Source: Oscillospiraceae bacterium (lineage in GTDB: Bacteria > Bacillota > Clostridia > Oscillospirales > Oscillospiraceae). From it: DNA of 64,000 nt. How positions within the stretch are numbered: the first letter of the stretch is position 1; every line of letters begins with the position of its first letter. Shown in pieces: positions 44,308 through 52,042 of this stretch. Under the pieces are notes generated by a model. The model did no database searches. It was not told where the DNA came from and saw only the letters and a program-made list of their open reading frames with translations. The translations under genes and the position numbers were made by a program. The stretch is from positions 43,467 to 107,466 of the forward strand of contig JAAWSV010000002.1 of NCBI GenBank assembly GCA_022801715.1. Reading direction: 5' to 3'.

Positions 44308-44655
44308 ATGAAAAAGTGGTACAACGAGGAGTACGAATTTCAGATTGAAGTAGTCGATTTTCTCCGCGGCGACCATACAGAGCGGTACTGCCGGAACGGG
44401 GAGGAGATCGGGGACACCTATACCTGTACTTACGGCTGCCCTGTCAATGCCTCGGGCTGCGGGATTTGCTCCAAGACCATGGTGATGCTCTATCCCATTA
44501 TGGAGGCAGTCCGCAGCGGCGGCGATTTGGAGAAGGTGGGCGGCGATGGAAGGTACAGCAAAACCATCGTCTGTCCGGACGGATGCGTGATCTTTCGCCT
44601 CACCGCAAAGCCTTTGGGGAATGAGAACTTTTTTACCGGGAAATTCTGTGATTGA
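44308..44655 (+). CDS. TIGR04076 family protein
   Basis: A 115-residue protein with six Cys: CRNGEEIGD, CTYGCPVNASGCGICSKTMVMLYPIMEA and VCPDGCVIFRLT. This order is that of the TIGR04076 family, whose function is not known. AAGGAGAGG precedes the ATG. It lies on its own between the flavoprotein and cmk. Confidence 0.82.
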   Translation: MKKWYNEEYEFQIEVVDFLRGDHTERYCRNGEEIGDTYTCTYGCPVNASGCGICSKTMVMLYPIMEAVRSGGDLEKVGGDGRYSKTIVCPDGCVIFRLTAKPLGNENFFTGKFCD

Positions 44656-44739
44656 CGCCTGAAAAATCCGTCGGTCTGCGTCAGCGCCCGCCGATGTGCC
44701 AAGAGCGAACAGGGAACAATTCATGTGAGGTGCATAGCC

Positions 44740-45417
44740 ATGTCTGAGAAACGATACGCCATAGCCATCGACGGCCCCTCCGGGGCGGGGAAGAGCACCT
44801 TGGCCCGTGCGGCGGCCAAGGCCTTGGGAATCCTGTATGTGGACACCGGGGCCATCTACCGCACCGTGGGCCTCTGCGTACGGCAAAGGGGCGTGGAGCC
44901 GGCTGACCAGCCGGCAGTGGAGGCCCTTCTGCGGAACATCCATATAGAAATGTGTTACGGAGAGGATGGTTTACAGCGTATGTTCCTCTGCGGAACCGAT
45001 GTCACCGACGCCATCCGCCTGCCGGAGGTCTCCGTACTGGCCTCCAAGGTCTCTGCCATTCCATCGGTGCGGGACTTTCTTTTGGAGATGCAGCGGGACA
45101 TGGCCCGGCGGCAGAGTGTGATCATGGACGGCCGGGACATCGGCACGGTGGTGCTGCCGGAGGCGGAGGTGAAAATCTACCTCACCGCCTCCCCGGAGGA
45201 CCGGGCCCGCCGGCGGTACTTGGAGCTCCAGCGCCGGGGGACGCCTCAGGACTTCGATCAGCTCCTCCGGGAGATTGAGGAGCGGGACCTGCGGGACAAG
45301 AACCGCTCCGTCTCCCCCCTGCGTCCGGCGGAGGACGCCATCATCTTGGATACCACAGGAAATACCTTTGAGCAGAGCCTCACGCTGCTGCTAAAGACTG
45401 TGAGGGAGCGGCTATGA
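44740..45417 (+). CDS. cmk: Cytidylate kinase
   Basis: A 225-residue kinase that phosphorylates CMP and dCMP. The P-loop is DGPSGAGKSTLARAAA, followed by YVDTGAIYR and MDGRDIGTVVLPEAEVKIYLTAS. ATG at 44740 is preferred to a GTG at 44725, with GTGAGGTG before it. The next start overlaps its stop (ATGA). Confidence 0.96.
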   Translation: MSEKRYAIAIDGPSGAGKSTLARAAAKALGILYVDTGAIYRTVGLCVRQRGVEPADQPAVEALLRNIHIEMCYGEDGLQRMFLCGTDVTDAIRLPEVSVLASKVSAIPSVRDFLLEMQRDMARRQSVIMDGRDIGTVVLPEAEVKIYLTASPEDRARRRYLELQRRGTPQDFDQLLREIEERDLRDKNRSVSPLRPAEDAIILDTTGNTFEQSLTLLLKTVRERL

Positions 45418-46004
45418 ACTTCTTCTATCGGATCATCTATTTCATTGGAAAGCCATTTTTCCGTCTGCTCTTCCCCTTCCGCGTCCGGGGGGCGGAGGGC
45501 ATCCCGGCAGGGGGCGCGGTGCTCTGCGCCAACCATGTCAGCGCCGTGGACCCTCTGATGGTGGCCGCGGCCCTGCCCCGGCGGGCCTGTCCAAGGTTTA
45601 TGGGGAAGGCAGAGCTGTTTGAAAAACCCTTTGCCGCATGGTTTCTGCGCAAGGCCGGGGTCTTTCCTGTCCAGCGGGGCCGGGCGGATCTGTCGGCCAT
45701 GAAGACCGCCCTCAAGTGCCTCCAGAGCGGAGAGAAGCTGGTGATTTTTCCTGAGGGCACCCGTGTGGAGGAGGCGGGGGACGCCTCCGCCAAGACCGGG
45801 GCCGTCATGCTGGCCAGCCGCACCGGCGTGCCCATTGTGCCGGTGTACTGCGGAGAGAAGCGGAAGTTCCTGCGCCGAACCACCATCGTCTTTGGCACGC
45901 CCTATCAGCCCCAGTTTGCCGGGCGGCGCCCCACCGCCGAGGAGCAGCGCCGCTGCGCCGAGGAGCTGCTGGAGAAGATCTACCGCCTGAAGGAGGCCAT
46001 GTGA
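45414..46004 (+). CDS. plsC: 1-acyl-sn-glycerol-3-phosphate acyltransferase PlsC
   Basis: A 196-residue membrane-associated acyltransferase that makes phosphatidic acid. The catalytic NHxxxxD is CANHVSAVDPLM (about residue 41), followed by FMGKAELF, and VIFPEGTRVEE binds the phosphate. The order cmk-plsC-ispH/rpsA is conserved in Clostridia. Confidence 0.95.
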   Translation: MNFFYRIIYFIGKPFFRLLFPFRVRGAEGIPAGGAVLCANHVSAVDPLMVAAALPRRACPRFMGKAELFEKPFAAWFLRKAGVFPVQRGRADLSAMKTALKCLQSGEKLVIFPEGTRVEEAGDASAKTGAVMLASRTGVPIVPVYCGEKRKFLRRTTIVFGTPYQPQFAGRRPTAEEQRRCAEELLEKIYRLKEAM

Positions 46005-47941
46005 TGGAGGTGATCCTGGCCAAGTCCGCCGGCTTCTGCTACGGTGTCCGCCGGGCGGTGGAGCTGACGGAGCAGGCGGCGGCGGAGGGGCGGCACCCCG
46101 TGATGCTGGGCAGCGTGATCCACAACCGCCACGTCATCGACGCCCTCCTCCAAAAGGGCTCCCGGATCGTCAGCTCCCCAGAGGAGGTAGAGTCAGGGGA
46201 GGCGGTGGTCATCCGGGCCCACGGCGTGGGGGAGGAGACCTACCAGGCCTTGGAGGCAAAGGGGGCGGAGATCATCGACGGCACCTGTCCCCACGTGCGC
46301 AGAATTCAGGAAATCGCCCGTCAGGCGGCATTAGAGGGCCGTCAGATGGTCCTCATCGGCTCTCCCAGCCACCCGGAGGTCCAAGGAATCTGTGGATGGG
46401 GAGAGAATGTTTTGGTATTTTCAGAACCAGAAGAGGTGGATGATTGGCTGAAAAATACGGAAAATATTACTTCTACGCCGATTACCATGGCGGCCCAAAC
46501 CACCCAGCTCCAAGGAATTTGGGAAAGTTCTTGGAAATTGATAAAAAAACAGTGTACAAATCTGAAAAAGTTTGATACAATATGTAGTGCTACGCAGAAA
46601 CGTCAGACGGAAGCGGCCGAAATTGCTGCCAAGGTTGACGTGATGGTGGTGGTCGGCGACCGCCAGAGCGCAAACAGCCGGCATCTCTATGAGCTGTGTC
46701 AGGAGCGATGCGGACGTGTTTTCTTGATTGAGAGCGCGGATGAGATCCCAACGGACAAGCTCACCGGATGCCGGAGGGCTGGCCTGACCGCGGGCGCATC
46801 CACCCCTGCGAGCATCATAAAGGAGGTCGACAAGACGATGAGCGAAGAAAAAATCATGAGCGAAAGCACCGAAAATTTTGCCGAGATGTTTGAACAGTAT
46901 ACCAATACTTTGCATACAGGAGATAAGGTCACCGGTGTGGTCACTGCAATCACCCCCACCGAGGTCCACGTGGACTTAGGGTGTAAGCAGGCCGGCTATA
47001 TCCCCATGGACCAGCTGACTGACGATCCTGAGGCCAAGGTGGAGGATATTGTCAAGATCGGTGACGAGGTGGAGCTGTTCGTGGTTCGCGTCAATGACGT
47101 GGAGGGTTACGCCACCCTGTCTAAAAAGCGCCTGGACGCCAACAAGATCTGGGACGTGTTGGAAGAAGCCATGGAGAACAAGACCGTGGTGGAGGGCGTT
47201 GTTTCCGAGGAGAACAAGGGCGGCATCGTCGTCTTTATCAAGGGCGCCCGTGTCTTTGTTCCCGCCTCCCAGTCCGGTCTGCCCCGTGACGCGGAGATGA
47301 GCCAGCTGCTCAAGCAGAAGGTCCAGATGCGCATTACCGAGGTCAACCGCGCCCGCCGCCGTGTGGTGGGCTCCATCCGCGCCGTGGCCTATGAGGCCCG
47401 TCAGGCCGCCGCTGCCGCCGTTTGGGAGGGCATCGAGGTTGGCAAGCGTTACACCGGCACTGTCAAGAGCATGACCAGCTACGGCGTGTTCGTGGACATC
47501 GGCGGTGTGGACGGTATGGTACATATCTCCGACCTCAGCTGGAGCCGTATCAAGACTCCCGCCGAGATCGTAAAGGTGGGTGACACCTTGGAGGTGTACG
47601 TGATCTCCTTCGACAAGGAGAAGCGCAAGATCTCCTTGGGCGTGAAGGACCGCTCCATGAATCCTTGGGAGAAGTTCATGGAGACCTACAAGGTGGGCGA
47701 CGTGGCCAACGTGAAGATCGTCAACATCCGCTCCTTCGGCGCCTTTGCCGAGGTGGTGCCCGGTGTGGACGGCCTGATCCACATCTCCCAGATCGCCGAC
47801 CGTCGGATCGAGAGCCCCGCCGAGTGCCTCAGCGAGGGTGAGCTGGTGGACGCCAAGATCATCGAGGTGGACGAGGAGAAGAAGAAGATCTCCCTGAGCA
47901 TCCGTGCCCTGCTGGGTGCCTCCGCCGCCGGCGAGGAGTAA
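46004..47941 (+). CDS. ispH-rpsA: IspH (HMB-PP reductase) fused to ribosomal protein S1
   Basis: A 645-residue fusion. Residues 1-277 are IspH, the [4Fe-4S] enzyme making IPP and DMAPP, with the three cluster Cys in AGFCYGVRRA, DGTCPHV and TICSATQKRQ, and SANSRHLYE. Residues 279-645 hold four S1 RNA-binding domains (TGVVTAITPTEVHVDLG, VEGVVSEENKGGIVVFI, TGTVKSMTSYGVFVDIG, VKIVNIRSFGAFAEVV). The start follows AAGGAGG. At the junction AAAGGAGGT (46819) lies 10 bases before an in-frame ATG (46838), so S1 may also be made alone. Confidence 0.96.
   Translation: MEVILAKSAGFCYGVRRAVELTEQAAAEGRHPVMLGSVIHNRHVIDALLQKGSRIVSSPEEVESGEAVVIRAHGVGEETYQALEAKGAEIIDGTCPHVRRIQEIARQAALEGRQMVLIGSPSHPEVQGICGWGENVLVFSEPEEVDDWLKNTENITSTPITMAAQTTQLQGIWESSWKLIKKQCTNLKKFDTICSATQKRQTEAAEIAAKVDVMVVVGDRQSANSRHLYELCQERCGRVFLIESADEIPTDKLTGCRRAGLTAGASTPASIIKEVDKTMSEEKIMSESTENFAEMFEQYTNTLHTGDKVTGVVTAITPTEVHVDLGCKQAGYIPMDQLTDDPEAKVEDIVKIGDEVELFVVRVNDVEGYATLSKKRLDANKIWDVLEEAMENKTVVEGVVSEENKGGIVVFIKGARVFVPASQSGLPRDAEMSQLLKQKVQMRITEVNRARRRVVGSIRAVAYEARQAAAAAVWEGIEVGKRYTGTVKSMTSYGVFVDIGGVDGMVHISDLSWSRIKTPAEIVKVGDTLEVYVISFDKEKRKISLGVKDRSMNPWEKFMETYKVGDVANVKIVNIRSFGAFAEVVPGVDGLIHISQIADRRIESPAECLSEGELVDAKIIEVDEEKKKISLSIRALLGASAAGEE
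46553..46581 (+). promoter_or_regulatory. Possible internal promoter within the ispH part
   Basis: TGTACA (46553-46558), 17 bases, then TACAAT (46576-46581), in an AT-rich island of an otherwise GC-rich gene. It lies about 260 bases ahead of the internal S1 start. Confidence 0.3.
46819..46840 (+). promoter_or_regulatory. Internal ribosome binding site for S1
   Basis: AAAGGAGGT (46819-46827) with ATG at 46838, in frame with the fusion. The codons also spell the usual IspH end (IKEV), so the match may be partly imposed by the protein. Confidence 0.5.
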
Positions 47942-47965
47942 GGAACAGCCACATATCTGAAGCAT

Positions 47966-48001
47966 AAAAGAAGCAGACGGTTTTCTCCGTCTGCTTCTTT
48001 T
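47966..48001 (+). terminator. Terminator after ispH-rpsA
   Basis: AAAAGAAGCAGACGG, six-base loop, perfect complement, then T run. Confidence 0.92.
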
Positions 48002-48124
48002 TGCGCCGTTTTGGGAAACCATGCGATGTGCCGATTAGTACAGCTTCTGAGGGAGAATTGCCGCCCTCGAAGGAAAATTTTGCGGGAAAACCGCAAAAGT
48101 TGGGTAAAATATTTGCATCTGCGC

Positions 48125-48153
48125 TTGAAATATATGGAAAAGTAGGCTATACT
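48125..48153 (+). promoter_or_regulatory. Promoter of the CarD-family gene
   Basis: TTGAAA (48125-48130), 17 bases, then TATACT (48148-48153), 57 bases before the start. Confidence 0.75.
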
Positions 48154-48209
48154 AAGGGTTAAGAAGAGAAAACCGCATACAGAAGTGATGAATGAGAATA
48201 GGAGGGAAT

Positions 48210-48686
48210 ATGTTTAACGTAGGGGACAAGGTCGTCCACCCCATGCACGGCGCCGGTGTGATCGACAGCATCGTCAGCGAGCGGATCAACGGAAAGACAC
48301 AGGAGTACTATGTGTTCCACATGCCGGTCAACGGGCTTGTTCTGAAAATCCCGGTCTGCAACAGTCAACTGGTGGGCCTGCGCTCCGTCGTGGACGCGGC
48401 GGCGGCAGACACGGTGATGCTGGCCCTGCCCGGTCTGGAGATCGACATCACCACCAACTGGAACCGGCGCTACCGGGAGAATCTGGAGCGGCTGAAGAGC
48501 GGTGATCTCTATGAGGTAGGCCGGGTCATCAAGTGCCTGACCCTGCGGGACGTGGAGCGGGGCCTCTCCACCGGGGAACGGAAAATGCTCCACAGCGCCA
48601 AGCAGATCTTCATCTCGGAGATGGTGCTGGCCACCGATGAACCCTACCAAGAGATCGAGTCCCGGGTCAACGCGTCGATGGTGTAA
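48210..48686 (+). CDS. CarD family transcriptional regulator
   Basis: A 158-residue protein. Residues 1-60 form the RNA-polymerase-interacting Tudor-like domain (FNVGDKVVHPMHGAGVIDSI), followed by a helical DNA-contacting part (NLERLKSGDLYEVGRVIKCL). CarD proteins bind the polymerase beta subunit and tune promoter opening. The start at 48210 has AGGAGGG. Confidence 0.93.
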   Translation: MFNVGDKVVHPMHGAGVIDSIVSERINGKTQEYYVFHMPVNGLVLKIPVCNSQLVGLRSVVDAAAADTVMLALPGLEIDITTNWNRRYRENLERLKSGDLYEVGRVIKCLTLRDVERGLSTGERKMLHSAKQIFISEMVLATDEPYQEIESRVNASMV

Positions 48687-48689
48687 GAG

Positions 48690-48723
48690 CTTTCCCTTAA
48701 AATCTGCGGATTTTAAGGGAAAG
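48690..48723. repeat. 15-bp palindrome with AAATCTGCGGATTT tip, copy 1
   Basis: Arms 48690-48704 and 48709-48723 are perfectly complementary: CTTTCCCTTAAAATC, loop TGCG. It begins three bases after the CarD stop and could terminate. The tip matches the hairpin at 59591-59618, where the outer stem differs but is still perfectly paired. Confidence 0.75.
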
Positions 48724-48738
48724 GATGAGAGGGGGCAA

Positions 48739-48777
48739 TTTTTCATGGGGGACGGCACAGCCGTCCCCCATGAAAAA
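48739..48777. repeat. 17-bp palindrome, CATGGGGACGG family copy 2
   Basis: Arms 48739-48755 and 48761-48777 pair perfectly: TTTTTCATGGGGGACGG, loop CACAG. Same family as 42209-42251. Confidence 0.78.
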
Positions 48778-48820
48778 GTCCAAACCGAATAGAAACCGGA
48801 TGTCAGGGGAGGGGATGGAT

Positions 48821-49276
48821 ATGTCCACAATCTGTGCCGAGGAGTGCTTCGCTCTGGACATGGAGTGGTATGGGGTGGACAGACAGGGCCATATCGCCGT
48901 ATTTTGCAGCGCCGGGGAGGGAAACCTGCCGAAGTTTGTTTGCGAGGACCGGGAGAGGGCGGATCAACTGATAGAGTACTTCGGAGGACTTAAAAAGAGC
49001 ACCGGCAGTGTCCTGCTTTTCCCCAAGACCAAGCGCGCGGAGCAGGTGGCAAGGGAGTTCTCCGACAGAGGTCTGTACTACTTTGACGCGGATGACGGCA
49101 CAAGGCCCGGAATCTCCACGCTCCACAAGCATTATACCCAGCACTCCCGCCCGCAGATACCGCTGCGCTGTGCGGAGCTGCCGGGGTGGGTCAGGGAGCT
49201 GCTGCGGCATCAGGTTATGGAGATAGAAGATTTCTCATTGGAAAACACCGTACATGTAAAACACGCCTATGAGTGA
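48821..49276 (+). CDS. Conserved protein of unknown function
   Basis: A 151-residue soluble protein starting STICAEECFALDMEWYGVDRQG. The stretch WYGVDRQGHIAVFCSAGEGNLPKFV is distinctive, and I recall similar unnamed clostridial proteins. ATG at 48821 is chosen because GGAGGGG lies at proper distance; ATG at 48815 is too close. It overlaps no palindrome once this start is used. Confidence 0.7.
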   Translation: MSTICAEECFALDMEWYGVDRQGHIAVFCSAGEGNLPKFVCEDRERADQLIEYFGGLKKSTGSVLLFPKTKRAEQVAREFSDRGLYYFDADDGTRPGISTLHKHYTQHSRPQIPLRCAELPGWVRELLRHQVMEIEDFSLENTVHVKHAYE

Positions 49277-49320
49277 TCCCGCTGCATGGAGATCACGATT
49301 TAGGAGATAAGGGTGCTGAT

Positions 49321-50049
49321 ATGTTTCAGAAAATCAAAAATCTATTGACAAGGCGGGGGAGCGAGCCTCCCTTCTGCAGCGCCATCGTACCGGCGGCGGG
49401 GAGCTCCCAGCGCATGGGCGGGGAGAATAAGCTGCTGATGAGCGTCGGCGGCGTACCGGTAATCGCCCGGACACTGCTGGCGCTGGCCGGCTCTGAGCGG
49501 ATCTCGGAGCTGGTGGTGGCCGTGCGGGAGGAGGAGCTGCTGACCGTGGCGGAGATCTGCAAGGCCTACGAGATCGAGAAGCCGCTGAAGCTGGTGACCG
49601 GAGGGGAGAGCCGGATGGCGTCGGTACTGGCGGCCTTGGCCGAGTGCGACAGCCGTGCGGAGCTGATCGCCGTCCACGACGGAGCCCGGCCCTTGGTGAC
49701 GCCGGAGGTCATCGACGCGGCAATCGCCAAGGCGGAGGAGGTCTACGCCGCCGCCCCCGCCGTACCGGTGAAGGACACCATCAAGGTGGCGGCACAAAAC
49801 GTGGTGCAGTCCACGCCGGACCGCTCGGAGCTCTTCGCTGTGCAGACCCCGCAGGTCTTTGACGCGGCACTGCTCCGGGCCGCCCTCCAGGCCGCCAAGG
49901 AGGCGGGGGAACCGCTTACCGACGACTGCGCCGCCGTGGAGCGGCTGGGCAAGCAGGTATACTTAACTGCGGGCAGCTATGAGAACATCAAGATCACCAC
50001 ACCGGAGGACCTGATTCTGGCGGAGGCGATCTGGGAGAACAGGGGGTGA
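49321..50049 (+). CDS. ispD: 2-C-methyl-D-erythritol 4-phosphate cytidylyltransferase IspD
   Basis: A 242-residue enzyme of the MEP pathway. The nucleotide-binding motif is [19 protein letters not shown], followed by [39 protein letters not shown] and [12 protein letters not shown]. There are about 18 residues ahead of the core. The stop overlaps the ispF start (GTGA), a common coupling of the two. Confidence 0.96.
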   Translation: MFQKIKNLLTRRGSEPPFCSAIVPAAGSSQRMGGENKLLMSVGGVPVIARTLLALAGSERISELVVAVREEELLTVAEICKAYEIEKPLKLVTGGESRMASVLAALAECDSRAELIAVHDGARPLVTPEVIDAAIAKAEEVYAAAPAVPVKDTIKVAAQNVVQSTPDRSELFAVQTPQVFDAALLRAALQAAKEAGEPLTDDCAAVERLGKQVYLTAGSYENIKITTPEDLILAEAIWENRG

Positions 50050-50540
50050 GGGCCTTGGAGAACCTGCGCATCGGCCACGGCTACGATGTCCATCGCCTGA
50101 TGGCAGGACGAGCCCTGATCATCGGCGGCGTGACCATCGACCACCCCTTGGGCCTTTTGGGCCACTCCGACGCCGACGTGCTCCTCCACGCGGTGATGGA
50201 CGCCCTCTTAGGTGCCGCCGCCCTGCCGGACATCGGGCAGCAGTTCCCCGACACGGACCCCGCCTATGCGGGGGCGGACAGCCGGGTACTGTTGCGTCAA
50301 GTGGCGGCGCTCCTTCGAGAGAAGGGGTACACTGTGGGCAACGTGGACGCTACCATCATTGCCCAGCGCCCCAAGCTCGGCCCCCATATAGCGGCTATGC
50401 GCCAAAATATCGCGGAGGACTTGGGCGTATCGGCGGAGCAGGTGAATGTGAAGGCCACCACCGAGGAACACTTGGGCTTCACCGGGGCGGAGGAGGGCAT
50501 CTCCGCCCACGCGGTGTGCCTGATTGGCCGGGCCGAGTAG
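50046..50540 (+). CDS. ispF: 2-C-methyl-D-erythritol 2,4-cyclodiphosphate synthase IspF
   Basis: A 164-residue trimeric zinc enzyme. [11 protein letters not shown] has the Asp-x-His zinc ligands, [21 protein letters not shown] the third, and [15 protein letters not shown] and [24 protein letters not shown] complete the family. The start is GTG inside the ispD stop. Confidence 0.97.
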   Translation: MRALENLRIGHGYDVHRLMAGRALIIGGVTIDHPLGLLGHSDADVLLHAVMDALLGAAALPDIGQQFPDTDPAYAGADSRVLLRQVAALLREKGYTVGNVDATIIAQRPKLGPHIAAMRQNIAEDLGVSAEQVNVKATTEEHLGFTGAEEGISAHAVCLIGRAE

Positions 50541-50550
50541 GGGAGAGAAT

Positions 50551-50940
50551 ATGGAAGGGAGCACCGTCTTTTCCCGCAAGGAGATGGACAGGCTCATAGA
50601 GGCGCTGGCCATGCCGCCCTCCAACGGCTATGTCACCTATCCGGAGGAGGCGCTGAACCGGCTCTGCGCCTACTGCCGGGCCTTGGACGAGTACGAGGAA
50701 CAGATTTTGCAGCTGACCGGGGCGAAGCTCCGGATGCTGCTGGTGAGCAAGTACTACTGGCGCTCCCGGCTGGAGACGCTGCATGAGCGCCTCCATGGCA
50801 GTGACGGGAGCCTGTCCCAGTACACCTACAAGGCCGTTGAGGAGCTGGACCAGCGGGTGGAGGATATGGACTGGGCCGCACTGGAGCGTCTGGACCAAGA
50901 GATCAAGGAGGACCGGCAAAAAGCCGGAGAGACAGTATGA
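50551..50940 (+). CDS. Helical protein of unknown function
   Basis: A 129-residue acidic, mostly helical protein with no membrane segment (RKEMDRLIEALAMPPSNGYVTYPEEALNRL). GGGGAGAG precedes the ATG. The next gene overlaps its stop (ATGA). No family recognised. Confidence 0.65.
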   Translation: MEGSTVFSRKEMDRLIEALAMPPSNGYVTYPEEALNRLCAYCRALDEYEEQILQLTGAKLRMLLVSKYYWRSRLETLHERLHGSDGSLSQYTYKAVEELDQRVEDMDWAALERLDQEIKEDRQKAGETV

Positions 50941-51635
50941 AAAGCTGGAGAGCGGTGCTCCAAAGCGGAGCGGTACAGACAGGGGAGGAGAACTCCTTTA
51001 TGGGCGGAAAACCCAAGCTGCCGCCGGGGACGGAGATTCCCAAGTGCACCCTGTGCGGACGGGAGCTGACATTTTTCTTCCAGATCGCTTTTCCTGAGGG
51101 CCACCCGTGGGCAGGGAAGTCCATGGCCGTATTTGACTGCACAGACACATGGCACGGCGATTTCTGCATCCCGGAGCTGCCCAAAGGGCCCAGTCTGAAT
51201 AAGATCGACATAACAGCGGATTTCCTGTCGCAGCATCAGCGGAATTTCCGCATTATGCTCTTTGATACGGCGGCGGGGGCTGTAGTAGAGGAGTATCAGG
51301 ACAGAATCCTCTTTCAACCCATGGACATCACACCGGAGGACAGAACGGACCGGAGCTGGGACTTCGTACTGGGCGGCCGGCCCGTCTGGATCATGGGGAA
51401 GCCGGAGAAGCCCGCCTCCATCGCCGGTGTGAAAAAGCCCCTTCTGCTGACCCAAGTCCGGGAAAATTTTCGCTTCCCCATCCGCCCCGATGCCCCCAAG
51501 GCCGCGGACCCTTTCGCCCCGTCGGGACGCTCACCGTTTCCTTGGTACAGCCTGTTCACCGGGAACCGGGTCTACTTCTGGGGCGCCGCAGACGGCGGGC
51601 GGGAGTGGATATATGTCTCCGTCCAGAGCCCCTAA
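50937..51635 (+). CDS. Unknown protein with a CxxC pair, DUF1963-like start
   Basis: A 232-residue protein. GGKPKLPPGTEIPKCTLCGRELTFFFQI at about residues 23-50 resembles the opening of DUF1963/YwqG proteins (Gly-Gly-x-Pro, Pro-x-Cys-xx-Cys, x-Gln-I). The rest is beta-rich with several Trp. The function is unknown. A start at 51000 would remove the first 21 residues. Confidence 0.65.
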   Translation: MKSWRAVLQSGAVQTGEENSFMGGKPKLPPGTEIPKCTLCGRELTFFFQIAFPEGHPWAGKSMAVFDCTDTWHGDFCIPELPKGPSLNKIDITADFLSQHQRNFRIMLFDTAAGAVVEEYQDRILFQPMDITPEDRTDRSWDFVLGGRPVWIMGKPEKPASIAGVKKPLLLTQVRENFRFPIRPDAPKAADPFAPSGRSPFPWYSLFTGNRVYFWGAADGGREWIYVSVQSP

Positions 51636-51662
51636 GGAGGTCCTGCGTCGACAGAAGCACCC

Positions 51663-51692
51663 AAGCCGGGAGGAGCATTCCCCCGGCTTTTT
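51663..51692 (+). terminator. Terminator after the 50937 gene
   Basis: AAGCCGGG (51663-51670) pairs with CCCGGCTT (51682-51689), then TTTTT. Confidence 0.85.
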
Positions 51693-51787
51693 GCTATACT
51701 ATTGACGAGATCTCCTCCCATTCGGCGACGCTGACAGGTGGCAAATCTGCTGAGCGCAACATAAGATAGTGTGAGGAGGGAATCTCA

Positions 51788-52042
51788 TTGAACCATTATC
51801 TTATTGTCTGCCGGTCGGTGACCCAGGCCCAGCGGGCCGGGTACCTCCTGTCTGCCGCCGGCATTACCAACCGCATCTTCCGCTCTCCTGTCGGACTGAC
51901 AGAGCGGGGGTGCAGCTATAGCGTCAGAATCGGGGAGCCCTATCTTGCAAGAGCCATGGAGATCCTGCGCCAGAACTCCCTCCAACCGGTAAAGCTCTTT
52001 CTGCACCGGGATGGACAGTATTTTGAGGTGGCACTGTCATGA
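51788..52042 (+). CDS. DUF3343 domain-containing protein
   Basis: An 84-residue protein, TTG start behind AGGAGGG. HYLIVCRSVTQAQRAGYLLSAAG with one Cys near the N-terminus and a late RGCSYSVRI fit DUF3343, a family proposed to carry selenium or sulfur next to cysteine desulfurase-like enzymes. Its stop overlaps the start of such a gene. Confidence 0.9.
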   Translation: MNHYLIVCRSVTQAQRAGYLLSAAGITNRIFRSPVGLTERGCSYSVRIGEPYLARAMEILRQNSLQPVKLFLHRDGQYFEVALS

